From assembly GCF_006861655.1 (NCBI RefSeq), contig NZ_SESI01000002.1, positions 532,775 to 596,774 of the forward strand: a stretch of 64,000 nt of DNA. The letters are read 5' to 3'. The DNA is from Halonotius roseus. Its GTDB lineage: Archaea > Halobacteriota > Halobacteria > Halobacteriales > Haloferacaceae. The notes below the pieces were generated by a model. It saw only the letters and a program-made list of their open reading frames with translations. It was not told the origin of the DNA and ran no database searches. This document shows positions 18,229 through 27,429 of this stretch, piece by piece. Positions within the stretch are counted from its first letter, which is position 1; every line of letters begins with the position of its first letter. A program made the translations under genes and the position numbers.

Positions 18229-20705
18229 CTGAAATCACCCAAACTCGACTGGTCGTCGGTGTCGTCGCCAGCTGTCGTCCCGTTGCGGTCGCTTCCGCTC
18301 TCGTCGTTGCCACCGCCGACCGCCGCCGTCGGCGTGTCAGCCGCGCTCACGTCGTCCATCGATGGCTCCTGTCGACCGACATTTTCGAGGATGGTCTCGG
18401 CCGTCTTCTCGCGGCCGCGCAACGCGCCCAACACGACGCTTTTGTCGGCCTCCCGGAGGTCGGCGCGGCTTTCGACGCCGGCCTCGTAGAGCCGGCGGGC
18501 GCGCTTCCGGCCGACGTTGCGGACGCCAGCGAGATCGAGCAGTTCCTCCCGCACCCCGTACTCGATCCGCTTTTTCGCCTCGCGGATCCCAACGCGCGAG
18601 GAGAGCCCGAGTTCGCCGGCCAACTGCTCGGCGGCCCCAAGCAGCCACTCGGCGGTTTCGACCTTCCCGCGGATGTCGCCGGGGCCGACGCCGTACCGTT
18701 CCGTGATGCGATCCTCGTCAACCTCGCTGGCCCAGTCGTCCAGCAGCTTCGCCGTCTTCAGGGCGGCCAGCCAGTCCTCGAAGGCGACATCCTCGTACTC
18801 TGAGGGCACCCGGCCGAGGAACTCCGATTCGTGTTCGTAGCAGAGCTCAGTGTAGGTCTCTCGATCCCCGGATTTCAGGTAGAGTTCGTACATATCCGGT
18901 GTTCGACTGACGAGATGATAGAGCCCGAGCGGCGTGGGTTGCGCTGACTCCTGGTCGGTGTCGTCGCCGCTGTCGCTATCGTCGGTGCCGTCGTCGTCAA
19001 CAGCATCGGCGTCGCTGTCGCCCGCTCCGTTCGATTGGAGGTCGCTTGCGGCAACGAAGCCATCCTCGGCGGCCGGTCGATCCAGATCGTCGTCCCGTTG
19101 GCTCGCGTCCGTCGCGTCCGCTGCCGCCTCGCCGGCGTGCTCCTCGGCATACCGCAGGCCGTCGATGATCTCGGCCGCGCTCATCGGATCGAGGTAGAGC
19201 CGCGAGACGGTGTGGCCGATGTTGGTCGCGCGGATCGTGTCATCCTCGCGCTCGATGAACTCGTTGCGCTCCAAATAGGCGAGAACGGTGTCGGTCACGG
19301 TCGCCAGCCGGCCCTCATCACCGGTTTGGGTCGCATACAGTGTCGCGTCGAGGAACTCCAGCAGTGCCTCGCGGCTGTTGGCAAACCCCGAGGAGATCGT
19401 CGCCAACAGATGCGTTCGCAGGGCGGGTTCGGCGGCCAGTTTCGACTGGACAGGGTCGGGGTCGGCCCAGACGTACCGCTCGAAGAGTTCGTCCATCGTC
19501 TCGGTGTCCTTGGCGAGTAAGACGGCCTCGCCGTAGGGATCGAGTCCGGGGCGGCCAGCCCGGCCGCACATCTGGTGAATTTCGAGTGTGTCGAGGGGCT
19601 GCATCCCGCCGAACTCGCCGTCGTAGCGTCGCCAATCGCGGACGATCACCCGTCGGCTCGGCGTGTTGACGCCGGCTGCAAGGGTCGGCGTCGCACAGAT
19701 CACTTTGAGCAGTCGATCACGAAAGGCGTCCTCGACGAGGCTGCGATGCTCCGCGGCGAGTCCAGCGTGGTGGAACGCCGCGCCGCCCTCGACGCAGTCG
19801 GCGAGGTCGTCGCTCGCGTCCGTATCGGAGACCTGCCGGATCTCGCCTGCGAGCTCGCGGAGATCGGCGCGCTCCTCGCCCGTGAGGTGAGATTCGACGA
19901 CGCCGGCCTGTCGATCCGCCGCGGACTCCGCGTTGCGCCGGGAGTTGACAAAGACGAGCGTCGAGCCACCCTCCGCGAGAGTGTCGTCGACGAGGGCTTC
20001 GGTCTGTCGCTGGCTGCCCGCGACCGGCACCTCGCGCTGGCTGCCGTCGTCGAAGTTGATCGCGTTGCCGTAGTGGACGCCCATCCGGAGATCGATGGGT
20101 CGCCAGTCGGACTGCACCAGTTCGGCGTCGAGCCAGTCGGCGATTTCGTTGGCGTTGCCGACGGTCGCCGACAGCGCGACGGTCTGGAGATCGGGGTTGA
20201 TCCGGCGGAGTTTGGCGAGCGTCACTTCCAGCGTCGGCCCGCGGTTTTTGTCGTCGACGAGGTGGACTTCGTCAGCGACGACACAGGAGAGGTCGTCGAT
20301 CCACGGCGCGTTGTTGCGGATGAGCGAGTCGACCTTCTCGCTGGTGGCGACGATGATGTCGCGGCTGGCCAGCCACTCGCCGCTGGCCTCGTAGTTGCCG
20401 GTCGAGACGCCGACCGAGAACCCCTCGTCCTCCCAGCGTTCGAACTCGGTCTTCTTCTCGCTGGCGAGCGCGCGCAGCGGGACGATGTAGAGGGCGGTGC
20501 CACCGCGTTGGATCGCCGACAGCATGGCGAGTTCGGCGATCAGCGTCTTCCCGCTGGCGGTCGGCACGGAGGCGACGAGGCTTTGGCCCTCGGTCAGCCC
20601 GGCCTCGACGGCCTCGGCCTGGGGTGGATACAGCTCCTCGATCCCCTCGCCGGCGAGGTGGTCGGCGACACCCGGCGGTAAGTTGGGGATCTCGGCTGGC
20701 TTCAT
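18225..20705 (-). CDS. hel308: ATP-dependent DNA helicase Hel308
   Basis: Hel308 is a 3'-5' superfamily 2 helicase that acts at stalled replication forks. The 826-residue product has [16 protein letters not shown] (Walker A) near residue 47, [19 protein letters not shown] (Walker B, DEVH), [23 protein letters not shown] and [19 protein letters not shown] (motif VI). A winged helix and ratchet domain follow, then a helix-hairpin-helix near the C-terminus ([20 protein letters not shown]). An acidic Asp/Ser-rich insertion of about 60 residues lies at about 595-655, and a low-complexity tail follows the HhH. The start at 20705 ([19 protein letters not shown]) is preceded by a TATA-like box; longer frames are not supported. 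Confidence 0.97.
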   Translation of the reverse strand: MKPAEIPNLPPGVADHLAGEGIEELYPPQAEAVEAGLTEGQSLVASVPTASGKTLIAELAMLSAIQRGGTALYIVPLRALASEKKTEFERWEDEGFSVGVSTGNYEASGEWLASRDIIVATSEKVDSLIRNNAPWIDDLSCVVADEVHLVDDKNRGPTLEVTLAKLRRINPDLQTVALSATVGNANEIADWLDAELVQSDWRPIDLRMGVHYGNAINFDDGSQREVPVAGSQRQTEALVDDTLAEGGSTLVFVNSRRNAESAADRQAGVVESHLTGEERADLRELAGEIRQVSDTDASDDLADCVEGGAAFHHAGLAAEHRSLVEDAFRDRLLKVICATPTLAAGVNTPSRRVIVRDWRRYDGEFGGMQPLDTLEIHQMCGRAGRPGLDPYGEAVLLAKDTETMDELFERYVWADPDPVQSKLAAEPALRTHLLATISSGFANSREALLEFLDATLYATQTGDEGRLATVTDTVLAYLERNEFIEREDDTIRATNIGHTVSRLYLDPMSAAEIIDGLRYAEEHAGEAAADATDASQRDDDLDRPAAEDGFVAASDLQSNGAGDSDADAVDDDGTDDSDSGDDTDQESAQPTPLGLYHLVSRTPDMYELYLKSGDRETYTELCYEHESEFLGRVPSEYEDVAFEDWLAALKTAKLLDDWASEVDEDRITERYGVGPGDIRGKVETAEWLLGAAEQLAGELGLSSRVGIREAKKRIEYGVREELLDLAGVRNVGRKRARRLYEAGVESRADLREADKSVVLGALRGREKTAETILENVGRQEPSMDDVSAADTPTAAVGGGNDESGSDRNGTTAGDDTDDQSSLGDFR

Positions 20706-20730
20706 TAGCGTCTCTTGGCTGGTGGTGGGG

Positions 20731-20740
20731 TTTAAATTTC
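20731..20740 (-). promoter_or_regulatory. TATA-like box of hel308
   Basis: Read on the minus strand GAAATTTAAA lies 26-35 bases before the hel308 ATG at 20705, the right distance for a leaderless transcript. Confidence 0.5.
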
Positions 20741-20808
20741 CGGAGTCATGGATATCGACCGGCCTGCTGCAGAAACGACTATATGTAATTCTGCGATGAG
20801 ATAGAGGT

Positions 20809-21081
20809 ATGGATCGAGCCAAAGGCGGCGTTGTGTTGTCTCTCGTGTTCGGGGTCACGGCAACCGTGTGGGCGGTTGATGGACTTGTCGCTGGGGGTGC
20901 CACCGCTGCAAACCTCCTCGTGCTCATCGGCGGCGGTATCGTCGTTGGAACTACCCTCTGGACGATACGTCAGGAGGGCGACGACAACGTTGCGCACTAC
21001 CGGGAACGGCGGGGGCTGTTCTGGCTGGTCGCGCTTGCAACACTGAGTTTCGTCGTTGGCACCGGACTGCAGTTCTGGTAG
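20809..21081 (+). CDS. small membrane protein, unknown function
   Basis: A 90-residue protein with three hydrophobic segments, at about 7-28 ([20 protein letters not shown]), 33-52 ([20 protein letters not shown]) and 70-88 ([20 protein letters not shown]), and a charged loop [15 protein letters not shown] between the last two. I do not recognise a family. It is divergent from hel308 and about 100 bases before the aminotransferase gene. The hydrophobic pattern and codon use support a real gene. Confidence 0.72.
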   Translation: MDRAKGGVVLSLVFGVTATVWAVDGLVAGGATAANLLVLIGGGIVVGTTLWTIRQEGDDNVAHYRERRGLFWLVALATLSFVVGTGLQFW

Positions 21082-21125
21082 CTGTGAATGGGGGTGATTT
21101 GCGATCGCCGGCCCACCCTCTCACG

Positions 21126-21144
21126 ATGGTATCAAAACTACCAT
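21126..21144. promoter_or_regulatory. inverted repeat upstream of aminotransferase
   Basis: ATGGTA and TACCAT form a perfect 6-base inverted repeat with a 7-base spacer, 40-58 bases before the GTG start at 21184. It is a candidate operator; no regulator can be named. Confidence 0.35.
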
Positions 21145-21183
21145 GCCCTCTCGCTGACGACCTACTGGTACAAGGTGGATTCC

Positions 21184-22296
21184 GTGACGAAAAAACAAGA
21201 GTACACTGACGATTACCCCGAGAAGACGCTGTACATCCCCGGCCCGACGGAGGTACGGGAGGACGTGATCGAGGAGATGGCCCAGCCGATGTTCGGCCAC
21301 CGAATGGATCGGATGACCGACCTCTACACCACGATCGTCGAGGACACCAAGGAGTTCCTCGGCACCGACAACGAGGTCATCATCCTCACCGGCTCTGGCA
21401 CCGAGTTCTGGGAATCCTCGACGCTCAACCTCGTCGACGAGGACATCCTCGTCCCGACCTGCGGCAGCTTCAGCGAGCGCCACGCCAACGTCGCCGAGCG
21501 TCTCGGCAAGAACGTCGACCGCCTCGAATACGAGTGGGGCGAGGCCATCAAACCCGAAGACATCCGCGAGGAACTCGAATCCAGCGACAAACACTACGAT
21601 GTCGTCGCCACGGTCATGAACGAGAGTTCGACCGGCATCCGCAACCCAGTCGAGGAGATCGGCGATGTCGTCGACGAGTACCCCGATACCTACTTCGTCG
21701 TCGACGCGGTCTCCTGTCTCGGCGGCGACTACGTTGACATAGATGAGCATGGGATCGACGTGATCTTCGCCTCGACCCAGAAGGCCTTCGCCATGCCACC
21801 GGGCCTCGCCATCTGTGTCGTCAGCGACGAGGCCTACGAGCGTGAACTCGCCAAGGACGAAGCCTCGTGGTACGGCGGCTTCCAGCGCTGTCTCGACTAC
21901 TACGACCGGAAGGGTCAGACCCACTCGACGCCCGCCATCCCGATCATGCTCGCCTACCGCAAGCAGATGAAACGCATGCTCGATGAGACCCATGAGGGCC
22001 GCGCTCAGCGTCACACCGAGATGGCCGAGTACGTCCAAGACTGGGCCGCCGAACACTTCGCCATGTTCCCCGAGGAGGGGTACGAATCGAAGACGGTCGC
22101 CTGTATCGAGAACACACAGGACATCGACGTGGCTGCGACCATCGAGCAGGTCAGCGAGGAGTACGACATGGTCTTCTCGAACGGCTACGGCTCGCAATTA
22201 GGTGAAAAGACGTTCCGCATCGGCCACATGGGCGAACACACCGTTGAGTCGATCAAGGAACTCACCGACGCGATCGAAGACGTAGCTGATCTGTAG
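21184..22296 (+). CDS. PLP-dependent aminotransferase (alanine/serine-glyoxylate type)
   Basis: A 370-residue class V aminotransferase of the alanine-glyoxylate / serine-glyoxylate group. The N-terminus after the GTG start (TKKQEYTDDYPEKTLYIPGPTEVRED) is the conserved haloarchaeal form with the PGPT motif. ILTGSGTEFWESS forms the cofactor phosphate loop, VDAVSCLGGDYVDIDE holds the Asp that pairs with the PLP pyridine, and FASTQKAFAMPPGLA carries the Schiff-base Lys. The GTG at 21184 agrees with the conserved start; an upstream ATG at 21088 adds 32 residues unlike the family. The true substrate pair is unknown. A ferredoxin gene follows. Confidence 0.92.
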   Translation: MTKKQEYTDDYPEKTLYIPGPTEVREDVIEEMAQPMFGHRMDRMTDLYTTIVEDTKEFLGTDNEVIILTGSGTEFWESSTLNLVDEDILVPTCGSFSERHANVAERLGKNVDRLEYEWGEAIKPEDIREELESSDKHYDVVATVMNESSTGIRNPVEEIGDVVDEYPDTYFVVDAVSCLGGDYVDIDEHGIDVIFASTQKAFAMPPGLAICVVSDEAYERELAKDEASWYGGFQRCLDYYDRKGQTHSTPAIPIMLAYRKQMKRMLDETHEGRAQRHTEMAEYVQDWAAEHFAMFPEEGYESKTVACIENTQDIDVAATIEQVSEEYDMVFSNGYGSQLGEKTFRIGHMGEHTVESIKELTDAIEDVADL

Positions 22297-22369
22297 GCGT
22301 CCTCCTCGTTTCTCTCTGTGACCCTTCGCGTGCAACACGGCTATGTAACCGACGCCACAACAGGGAGCC

Positions 22370-22612
22370 ATGCAGATCGAATTCGACCGCGATACCTGTA
22401 TCGGGATGTTCCAGTGCGTCGCCGAGTGGGACGGCTTCGAGAAAGATATGGACGCCGGCAAAGCCGACCTCGTCGATAGTGAGGAAACCGACGATAACAT
22501 CTTCGTCGCCGACGTGCCCGACGGCGAAGAACTCGACGCGAAGTTCGCCGCTCGGGTCTGTCCGGTCGACGCCATCGCGGTCTACGATGACGACGGCGAG
22601 CAGATCGTCTGA
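22370..22612 (+). CDS. Ferredoxin, single Fe-S cluster
   Basis: An 80-residue acidic ferredoxin. It opens MQIEFDRDTCIGMFQCVAEWDGFEKD and ends ARVCPVDAIAVYDDDGEQ. Only three cysteines are present (10, 16 and 64); the position between the first two that normally holds Cys or Asp is Met13, which argues for a [3Fe-4S] cluster. Acidic residues throughout fit the salt-in cytoplasm. It follows the aminotransferase by about 70 bases. Its redox partner is unknown. Confidence 0.93.
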   Translation: MQIEFDRDTCIGMFQCVAEWDGFEKDMDAGKADLVDSEETDDNIFVADVPDGEELDAKFAARVCPVDAIAVYDDDGEQIV

Positions 22613-22621
22613 GCCGCTCTT

Positions 22622-22969
22622 TCAGTCGTCGCCGGCTGCATTCAGCGCGCTGTTGAGCGCGAACAGTTCTTCGACGACGACGCTGTCGGCGACTTGATAA
22701 CGACGCGGCGACGTGTTCGGCACCGGTTCGACGATGTCGAGATCGAGCAGGCGGTCGATGTATTTGCTCACCGTCTGTCGGGTCACGCCAGCGTGATCCG
22801 CGAGTTCCGTCTTGGTGAACTCTCGCCCCGGCGGAAGGGTAAGGATGGCGTCGATGAGGATCGGGATGCTCTCGTGCTGGAAAAGATAGAGGACACCGCT
22901 CGGATTCTCCAAGCGAGCCTCCTTGGTGTCTTTCTCCGCTGCCGGGTGCTTCGGCGATGACTCACTCAT
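22622..22969 (-). CDS. winged helix-turn-helix regulator
   Basis: A 115-residue DNA-binding protein. The recognition region is at about residues 53-75 (KTELADHAGVTRQTVSKYIDRLLDLDIVEPV), a standard winged HTH, preceded by LYLFQHESIPILIDAILTLPPGREF. No ligand domain is visible. It is divergent from the small gene at 23064; the sequence just upstream of its start (22972-22990) has imperfect repeats of GGTTTACC/CGGTTACT that might be its own operator. The target is unknown. Confidence 0.85.
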   Translation of the reverse strand: MSESSPKHPAAEKDTKEARLENPSGVLYLFQHESIPILIDAILTLPPGREFTKTELADHAGVTRQTVSKYIDRLLDLDIVEPVPNTSPRRYQVADSVVVEELFALNSALNAAGDD

Positions 22970-23063
22970 GCTACTGGTTTACCGGTTACTACACAAAGCT
23001 GTTTCCTTGAACGTAAATCTGCATTAACGTATTCTTATCAGAGAAGCCGAGAAACGGGGAAAT

Positions 23064-23381
23064 ATGCGGAAGCCGTCGGTGAAGTGTGCGCTCCTCGCCG
23101 CGATGGTAGCCGAGCATCGTTGGGGGTCACCTATCGTCGAAGAAAATCTCCTCTCTATCGCTGCCATCGAGACGAGTGATTACCCCACTGCCAGTGACAG
23201 CTTCGACGATCTACGTTCCGAGTCCTACATTACGAATCGGGGGAACCGGGGTATCGAACTCAACAACAGTGCGTTTGGCACACTGGCTGACGTACTCTAC
23301 CACGAGTGCCAGTGGGAGCCGTTCCAGATCAAAAGCCGGCTCAAACATTACGAGGGCTGGGATACCCACGACTGGGTCTGA
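23064..23381 (+). CDS. conserved small haloarchaeal protein of unknown function
   Basis: A 105-residue protein opening MRKPSVKCALLAAMVAEHRWGSP, with SYITNRGNRGIELNNSAFGTLADVLYHECQWEP in the middle. I have seen this pattern in other haloarchaea, usually near HTH genes, but know no function. It is mostly alpha-helical in appearance, without membrane segments; the pattern RGNRGIEL could belong to a winged HTH wing. A TATA-like TTCTTATCA lies about 25-33 bases before the ATG. It is divergent from the winged-HTH gene at 22622. Confidence 0.7.
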   Translation: MRKPSVKCALLAAMVAEHRWGSPIVEENLLSIAAIETSDYPTASDSFDDLRSESYITNRGNRGIELNNSAFGTLADVLYHECQWEPFQIKSRLKHYEGWDTHDWV

Positions 23382-23390
23382 CCCCTACTT

Positions 23391-24680
23391 TCAACTTGAT
23401 TGTGTGATCGCCTGATCGAGGTCGTCGATGATGTCCTGCGGATCCTCGATCCCGACCGACAGCCGCACGAGGTCGTCGGTGACGCCCGCCGACAGCTTCT
23501 CCTCGTCGCTGAGTTGCTGGTGGGTCGTCGACGCCGGGTGGATGATGAGCGTTTTCGCGTCGCCGACGTTCGCCAGCAGCGACGCCAACTCGGTGGATTC
23601 GACGGTGCCGCGGGCGGCGTCGTAGCCGCCTTCCAGCCCGAAGGTGATCATGCCGCCGTAGCCGCCGTCGAGGTATTTCGAGGCCATCTCGTGGGTTTCG
23701 TGGCTTTCGAGGCCGGGATAGGTCACCCACGACACGTCGTCGTGATCTTCGAGGAACTCGGCGACCGCCATGGCGTTCTCGCAGTGTCGCTCCATCCGCA
23801 TCGGCAGCGTTTCGAGCTTTTGCATGGTGACCCACGCGTCGAAGGGGCTCTGTTGATTGCCGAGATCGCGGAGCCCGCGGGCGATGGCGGCGTAGGTGAA
23901 GCCGGCGTCGCCGAACGTTTCGGCGAAGTTGATGCCGTGGTAGGCGGGGTTGGGCGCGCCGATCTCGGGGTAGTCGTCGGCGTGAGCAAGCCAGTCGAAG
24001 GAGCCGCCGTCGATCAGCGCGCCGCCGACCGTCGAGCCCGCGCCGTGGATCCACTTCGTCGTCGACTCCCAAACGAGATCCGCGCCGTGTTCGAGGGGTC
24101 GGCAGAGTGCGGGCGAGGCGAAGGTGTTGTCGACGAACAGCGGCGTGTCGTGGTCGTGGGCGATGTCGGCGATGCGTTCGAGGTCGGGGGTGACCAGTGC
24201 AGGGTTGCCGATGGTTTCGAGGTGGACGTAGGCGGTGTCGTCGTCGATGGCCTCCTCGTAGGCATCGTAATCGAGGGTATCGACGAAGCGGGTCGTGATC
24301 CCGCGGCGTTCGACGCTGTGGGTGAGGTAGGTGTAGGTGCCGCCGTAGAGCGACGACGCCGAAACGATGTTGTCGCCGGCTTCCGCCAGCAGGAACGTCG
24401 CCACGTCGAGAGCGGCCATCCCCGAGGCGGTGGCGACCGCGCCGACGCCGCCCTCAAGGGAGGCCAGCCGTTCTTGAAGACTGCCGACAGTCGGGTTCAT
24501 CAGCCGCGAGTAGATGTGGCCCGGTTTTTCCAGGGCGAACTGTTTGGCTGCGTCCTCGGCGTCATCGAAGACGTAGGAGGTCGTTTGGTAGATCGGCGGT
24601 GCGCGCGAGCCGGTCGCAGGGTCGGGATCGGTACCAGCGTGGAGGCTTCGGGTCTCGAAGCCGGGTGTCTCGTCGGACAT
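23391..24680 (-). CDS. metY: O-acetylhomoserine aminocarboxypropyltransferase (sulfhydrylase), copy 2
   Basis: MetY uses sulfide and O-acetylhomoserine to make homocysteine, with PLP. The 429-residue product begins DETPGFETRSLHAGTDPDPATGSRAPPIYQTTSYVF; VATASGMAALDVATF, FVDNTFASPALCRPLEHGAD and WESTTKWIHGAGSTVGG, with the PLP-binding Lys in STTKW, place it in the Cys/Met-metabolism family. The Met at 24680 is the family-like start. It is third in a metY-metX-metY order on the minus strand, 80 bases after metX. A TATA-like ATTTAGATA about 25-33 bases upstream suggests it also has its own promoter. Confidence 0.94.
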   Translation of the reverse strand: MSDETPGFETRSLHAGTDPDPATGSRAPPIYQTTSYVFDDAEDAAKQFALEKPGHIYSRLMNPTVGSLQERLASLEGGVGAVATASGMAALDVATFLLAEAGDNIVSASSLYGGTYTYLTHSVERRGITTRFVDTLDYDAYEEAIDDDTAYVHLETIGNPALVTPDLERIADIAHDHDTPLFVDNTFASPALCRPLEHGADLVWESTTKWIHGAGSTVGGALIDGGSFDWLAHADDYPEIGAPNPAYHGINFAETFGDAGFTYAAIARGLRDLGNQQSPFDAWVTMQKLETLPMRMERHCENAMAVAEFLEDHDDVSWVTYPGLESHETHEMASKYLDGGYGGMITFGLEGGYDAARGTVESTELASLLANVGDAKTLIIHPASTTHQQLSDEEKLSAGVTDDLVRLSVGIEDPQDIIDDLDQAITQSS

Positions 24681-24760
24681 ACACTCACGCACACGTAGAG
24701 TGGGTATCTAAATCTGCGTACTGTCGGGCCGCCGCCGCTCGACCGAAACCACCACCGCGC

Positions 24761-26017
24761 TTACCCCGAAAACAGGCTGCTGTGGACGGGGGCGAAATCT
24801 TCGTCGCCATCCTCGACGTGCTCGTCGTCGTCAGCCGCCGTATCCGTGATCGCCCGACCCTCAAGTCCGTTGTTGAGGAAATCACGTACCGGCGGGCCGA
24901 CGTTTTCGGGCTCGACGAGGAAGGCGTCGTGGCCGTGATCGGAGTCGACGACGTGGTGGGCGACGGGCACCTCGGCCGCGCGGAACGCCTCGGCCAGCGT
25001 CTCCGACTGGCTCACCGTGAAATGCCAGTCGGCGGTAAAGGACAGCAGTAGGGCCTCGCCCTCGAAGGCCGAGATGGCCCGTTCGATGGTGCCGTGGCCC
25101 TCCGCGAGATCGTAGTCGTCCATCGCCCGCGTCAGGTAGAGGTAGCTGTTGGCGTCGTATCGCTCGGTGAACTGCTCGGCGTTGTAATCGAGGTAGGACT
25201 CGACCTCCCGGTAGGGGAAGAAGGCGGCTGCCTTATCCGGCGGGAACAGGGCGTCGCTGCCCTCGATACCGCTGTCGCGGCCCGCCGACCGGCGGCCGAA
25301 CTTGCGCTCCATCGAGGCCTTTGAGAGGTACATAATGTGGCCGAGCTGGCGCGCGATAGCGAGGCCCTGCTGTGGCGGGCTAGCGTCATCATCGCCGGTG
25401 CCGTAGTAGTCGCCGCCGTTCCAGTTGGGGTCGCTGCGGATCGCCCGCCGGGCGACGGCGTCGATAGCGAGACACTGCGGATCGAGTGTCGCCGCCGCCG
25501 CGACCGGCGCGATCAGCTCCGCGTCGTCGGGGTACTGTTTCGCCCACTCCAGGACGTTCATCCCGCCGACGCTGCCGCCGATGATGAGTCGGAGGCGACC
25601 GACGCCGAGATGATCGAGCAGGCGACGCTGGGCTCGTGTCCAGTCACCGATGGTGACAGGCGGGAAATCGGTGCCGTAGGGCTCGCCCGTCTCGGGATTC
25701 GTTGAGGCGGGCCCCGAGGAGCCATAACAGGAGCCGGGGACGTTCGCGCAGACGACGTAGTAGTCGGTGGTGTCGATGGCCTTCCCGGGGCCGACGATGT
25801 CGCCCCACCACGCGCGGGCCTGGCCGGCGGTGCCAGGGGTGTTGTAGCTGGCGACGTTCTGGCTCCCCGTGAGAGCATGGCAGACTAACACGGCGTTGTC
25901 GCCGGTGAACTCGCCGTAGGCTTCGTAGGCAATCTCGAGATTCGGGATCGACTCGCCGCACTCGAAGCGGAAATCGCCGAGTTCGACGACCCCACGGTCG
26001 ACTTCGGTCGCGCTCAT
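24761..26017 (-). CDS. metX: Homoserine O-acetyltransferase
   Basis: MetX acetylates homoserine with acetyl-CoA, giving the substrate of MetY. The 418-residue alpha/beta hydrolase shows [16 protein letters not shown] (oxyanion region), [34 protein letters not shown], the nucleophile Ser in [15 protein letters not shown], and the C-terminal Asp and His of the triad in [14 protein letters not shown] and [14 protein letters not shown]. Family members usually have GGSMGGM; Val replaces Met here. It sits between two metY paralogs, 43 bases after the upstream one. Confidence 0.95.
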   Translation of the reverse strand: MSATEVDRGVVELGDFRFECGESIPNLEIAYEAYGEFTGDNAVLVCHALTGSQNVASYNTPGTAGQARAWWGDIVGPGKAIDTTDYYVVCANVPGSCYGSSGPASTNPETGEPYGTDFPPVTIGDWTRAQRRLLDHLGVGRLRLIIGGSVGGMNVLEWAKQYPDDAELIAPVAAAATLDPQCLAIDAVARRAIRSDPNWNGGDYYGTGDDDASPPQQGLAIARQLGHIMYLSKASMERKFGRRSAGRDSGIEGSDALFPPDKAAAFFPYREVESYLDYNAEQFTERYDANSYLYLTRAMDDYDLAEGHGTIERAISAFEGEALLLSFTADWHFTVSQSETLAEAFRAAEVPVAHHVVDSDHGHDAFLVEPENVGPPVRDFLNNGLEGRAITDTAADDDEHVEDGDEDFAPVHSSLFSG

Positions 26018-26060
26018 TGGTTATCCCTCCTGTGTCGCCGTCGCGCATAGTCTGTTCGAC

Positions 26061-27341
26061 TCATTGGTCGGCGGCCACCTCCAGTCCGGCGTCGAGGTCG
26101 GCGATGATGTCCGCGCTGTTCTCGATGCCGACCGACAGCCGGAGCATGTCGGGGGCGACGCCCGCCGCGCGCTGTTCGTCCTCGCTGAGTTGGGCGTGAG
26201 TCGTCGACGCCGGGTGGATGACCAACGTCTTCGCGTCACCGATATTAGCCAGAAAGCTCGTCAACTCGACGGCCTCACAGAACGCCTTGGCGGCCTCGAA
26301 GCCGCCCTCGACGCCGAAGGTGACCATGCCGCCGTAGCCCGACAAGTAGTCGCTGGCATTGTCGTGGGTCGCGTGATCGTCGAAGCCGGGGTAGGTGACC
26401 CACGCGACGCGGGGATCGTCTCGCAGGAACTCGGCGACGACACCCGCGTTCTCGCAGTGGCGATCCATGCGCAACGGTAGGGTTTCGATGCCTTGCATCG
26501 TCTGCCAGGCGTCGAAGGGGGACTGTTGGTTGCCGATGGCCCGCACTGCCCGATGCCGGGCGGCCAGCGTCAGCGCGCGGTCGCCGAACCGCTCACTGAA
26601 GTCGAAGCCGAATCCGGGGTTGTCGCCCGAGAGTTCGGGGTAGTCCGCGTCGGGGTGATCCCATGGGAACGTGCCGCCGTCGACGACGACGCCGCCGACG
26701 GTTGTCCCCGAGCCGTGGATCCATTTGGTCGTCGACTCCCAGACGATGTCTGCACCGTGTTCGATGGGCCGACAGAGACAGGGCGTGCCGAAGGTGTTGT
26801 CGACGACCAGCGGGACGGCGTGGTCGTGGGCGATCTCGGCCAGCCGCTCGAAATCCGGCGTCACCAGCGAGGGGTTGGCGATGGTCTCGACGTGGACGTA
26901 GGCGGTGTCGTCGTCGATAGCGTCGGCATAGGCGTCGTACTCAAGCGTCGGCACCGTGCGGGCCTCGATCCCGCGGCGCGGTGCGAGCGTCGAGAGGTAG
27001 CTGCCGGTGCCGCCGTACATGTCGCTGCTGGCGACGACGTTGTCGCCGCTCTGTGCGAGCACCGTCGTCAGCGCGTCGAACGCGCCCATCCCGGAGGCGG
27101 TGGCGACCGCGCCAACACCACCCTCTAAGTCGGCCAGCCGGGCTTCGAGCTGGCGGACGGTGGGGTTCGAGACCCGCGAGTACACGTCGCCTTCTTCTTG
27201 GAGGGCGTACAGATCCGCGGCGGTGTCGGCATCATCGAAGACGTAGGAGGAGGTCTGATAGATCGGTGGAGCCCGCGCGCCGGTGTCGGGATCGGGCTCT
27301 GTCCCGGCATGCAGACTCCGCGTGTTGAAGCCCCGAGTCAT
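26061..27341 (-). CDS. metY: O-acetylhomoserine aminocarboxypropyltransferase (sulfhydrylase), copy 1
   Basis: A 426-residue paralog of the gene at 23391-24680. It opens MTRGFNTRSLHAGTEPDPDTGARAPPIYQTSSYVF and has VATASGMGAFDALTT, LVVDNTFGTPCLCRPIEHGAD and WESTTKWIHGSGTTVGG with the PLP Lys. It is the first gene of the metY-metX-metY operon; an AT-rich TATA-like stretch (CATAAAAGCTT read on the minus strand, 27363-27373) precedes it by about 22-32 bases. One of the two copies may prefer another acyl-homoserine or O-acetylserine; sequence alone does not tell. Confidence 0.94.
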   Translation of the reverse strand: MTRGFNTRSLHAGTEPDPDTGARAPPIYQTSSYVFDDADTAADLYALQEEGDVYSRVSNPTVRQLEARLADLEGGVGAVATASGMGAFDALTTVLAQSGDNVVASSDMYGGTGSYLSTLAPRRGIEARTVPTLEYDAYADAIDDDTAYVHVETIANPSLVTPDFERLAEIAHDHAVPLVVDNTFGTPCLCRPIEHGADIVWESTTKWIHGSGTTVGGVVVDGGTFPWDHPDADYPELSGDNPGFGFDFSERFGDRALTLAARHRAVRAIGNQQSPFDAWQTMQGIETLPLRMDRHCENAGVVAEFLRDDPRVAWVTYPGFDDHATHDNASDYLSGYGGMVTFGVEGGFEAAKAFCEAVELTSFLANIGDAKTLVIHPASTTHAQLSEDEQRAAGVAPDMLRLSVGIENSADIIADLDAGLEVAADQ

Positions 27342-27429
27342 GTACAGTATGCATATATCTCTAAGCTTTTATGCGTGAGAGTTACGGCAAAAGCGTCTGG
27401 TTTGCGGTGTGACACCACCTCACAGAAAC

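Noticed and set aside
23400-24698. 432-codon plus-strand frame
   Set aside because: Exact antisense of metY copy 2. High GC codon bias opens the opposite strand; the metY motifs decide.
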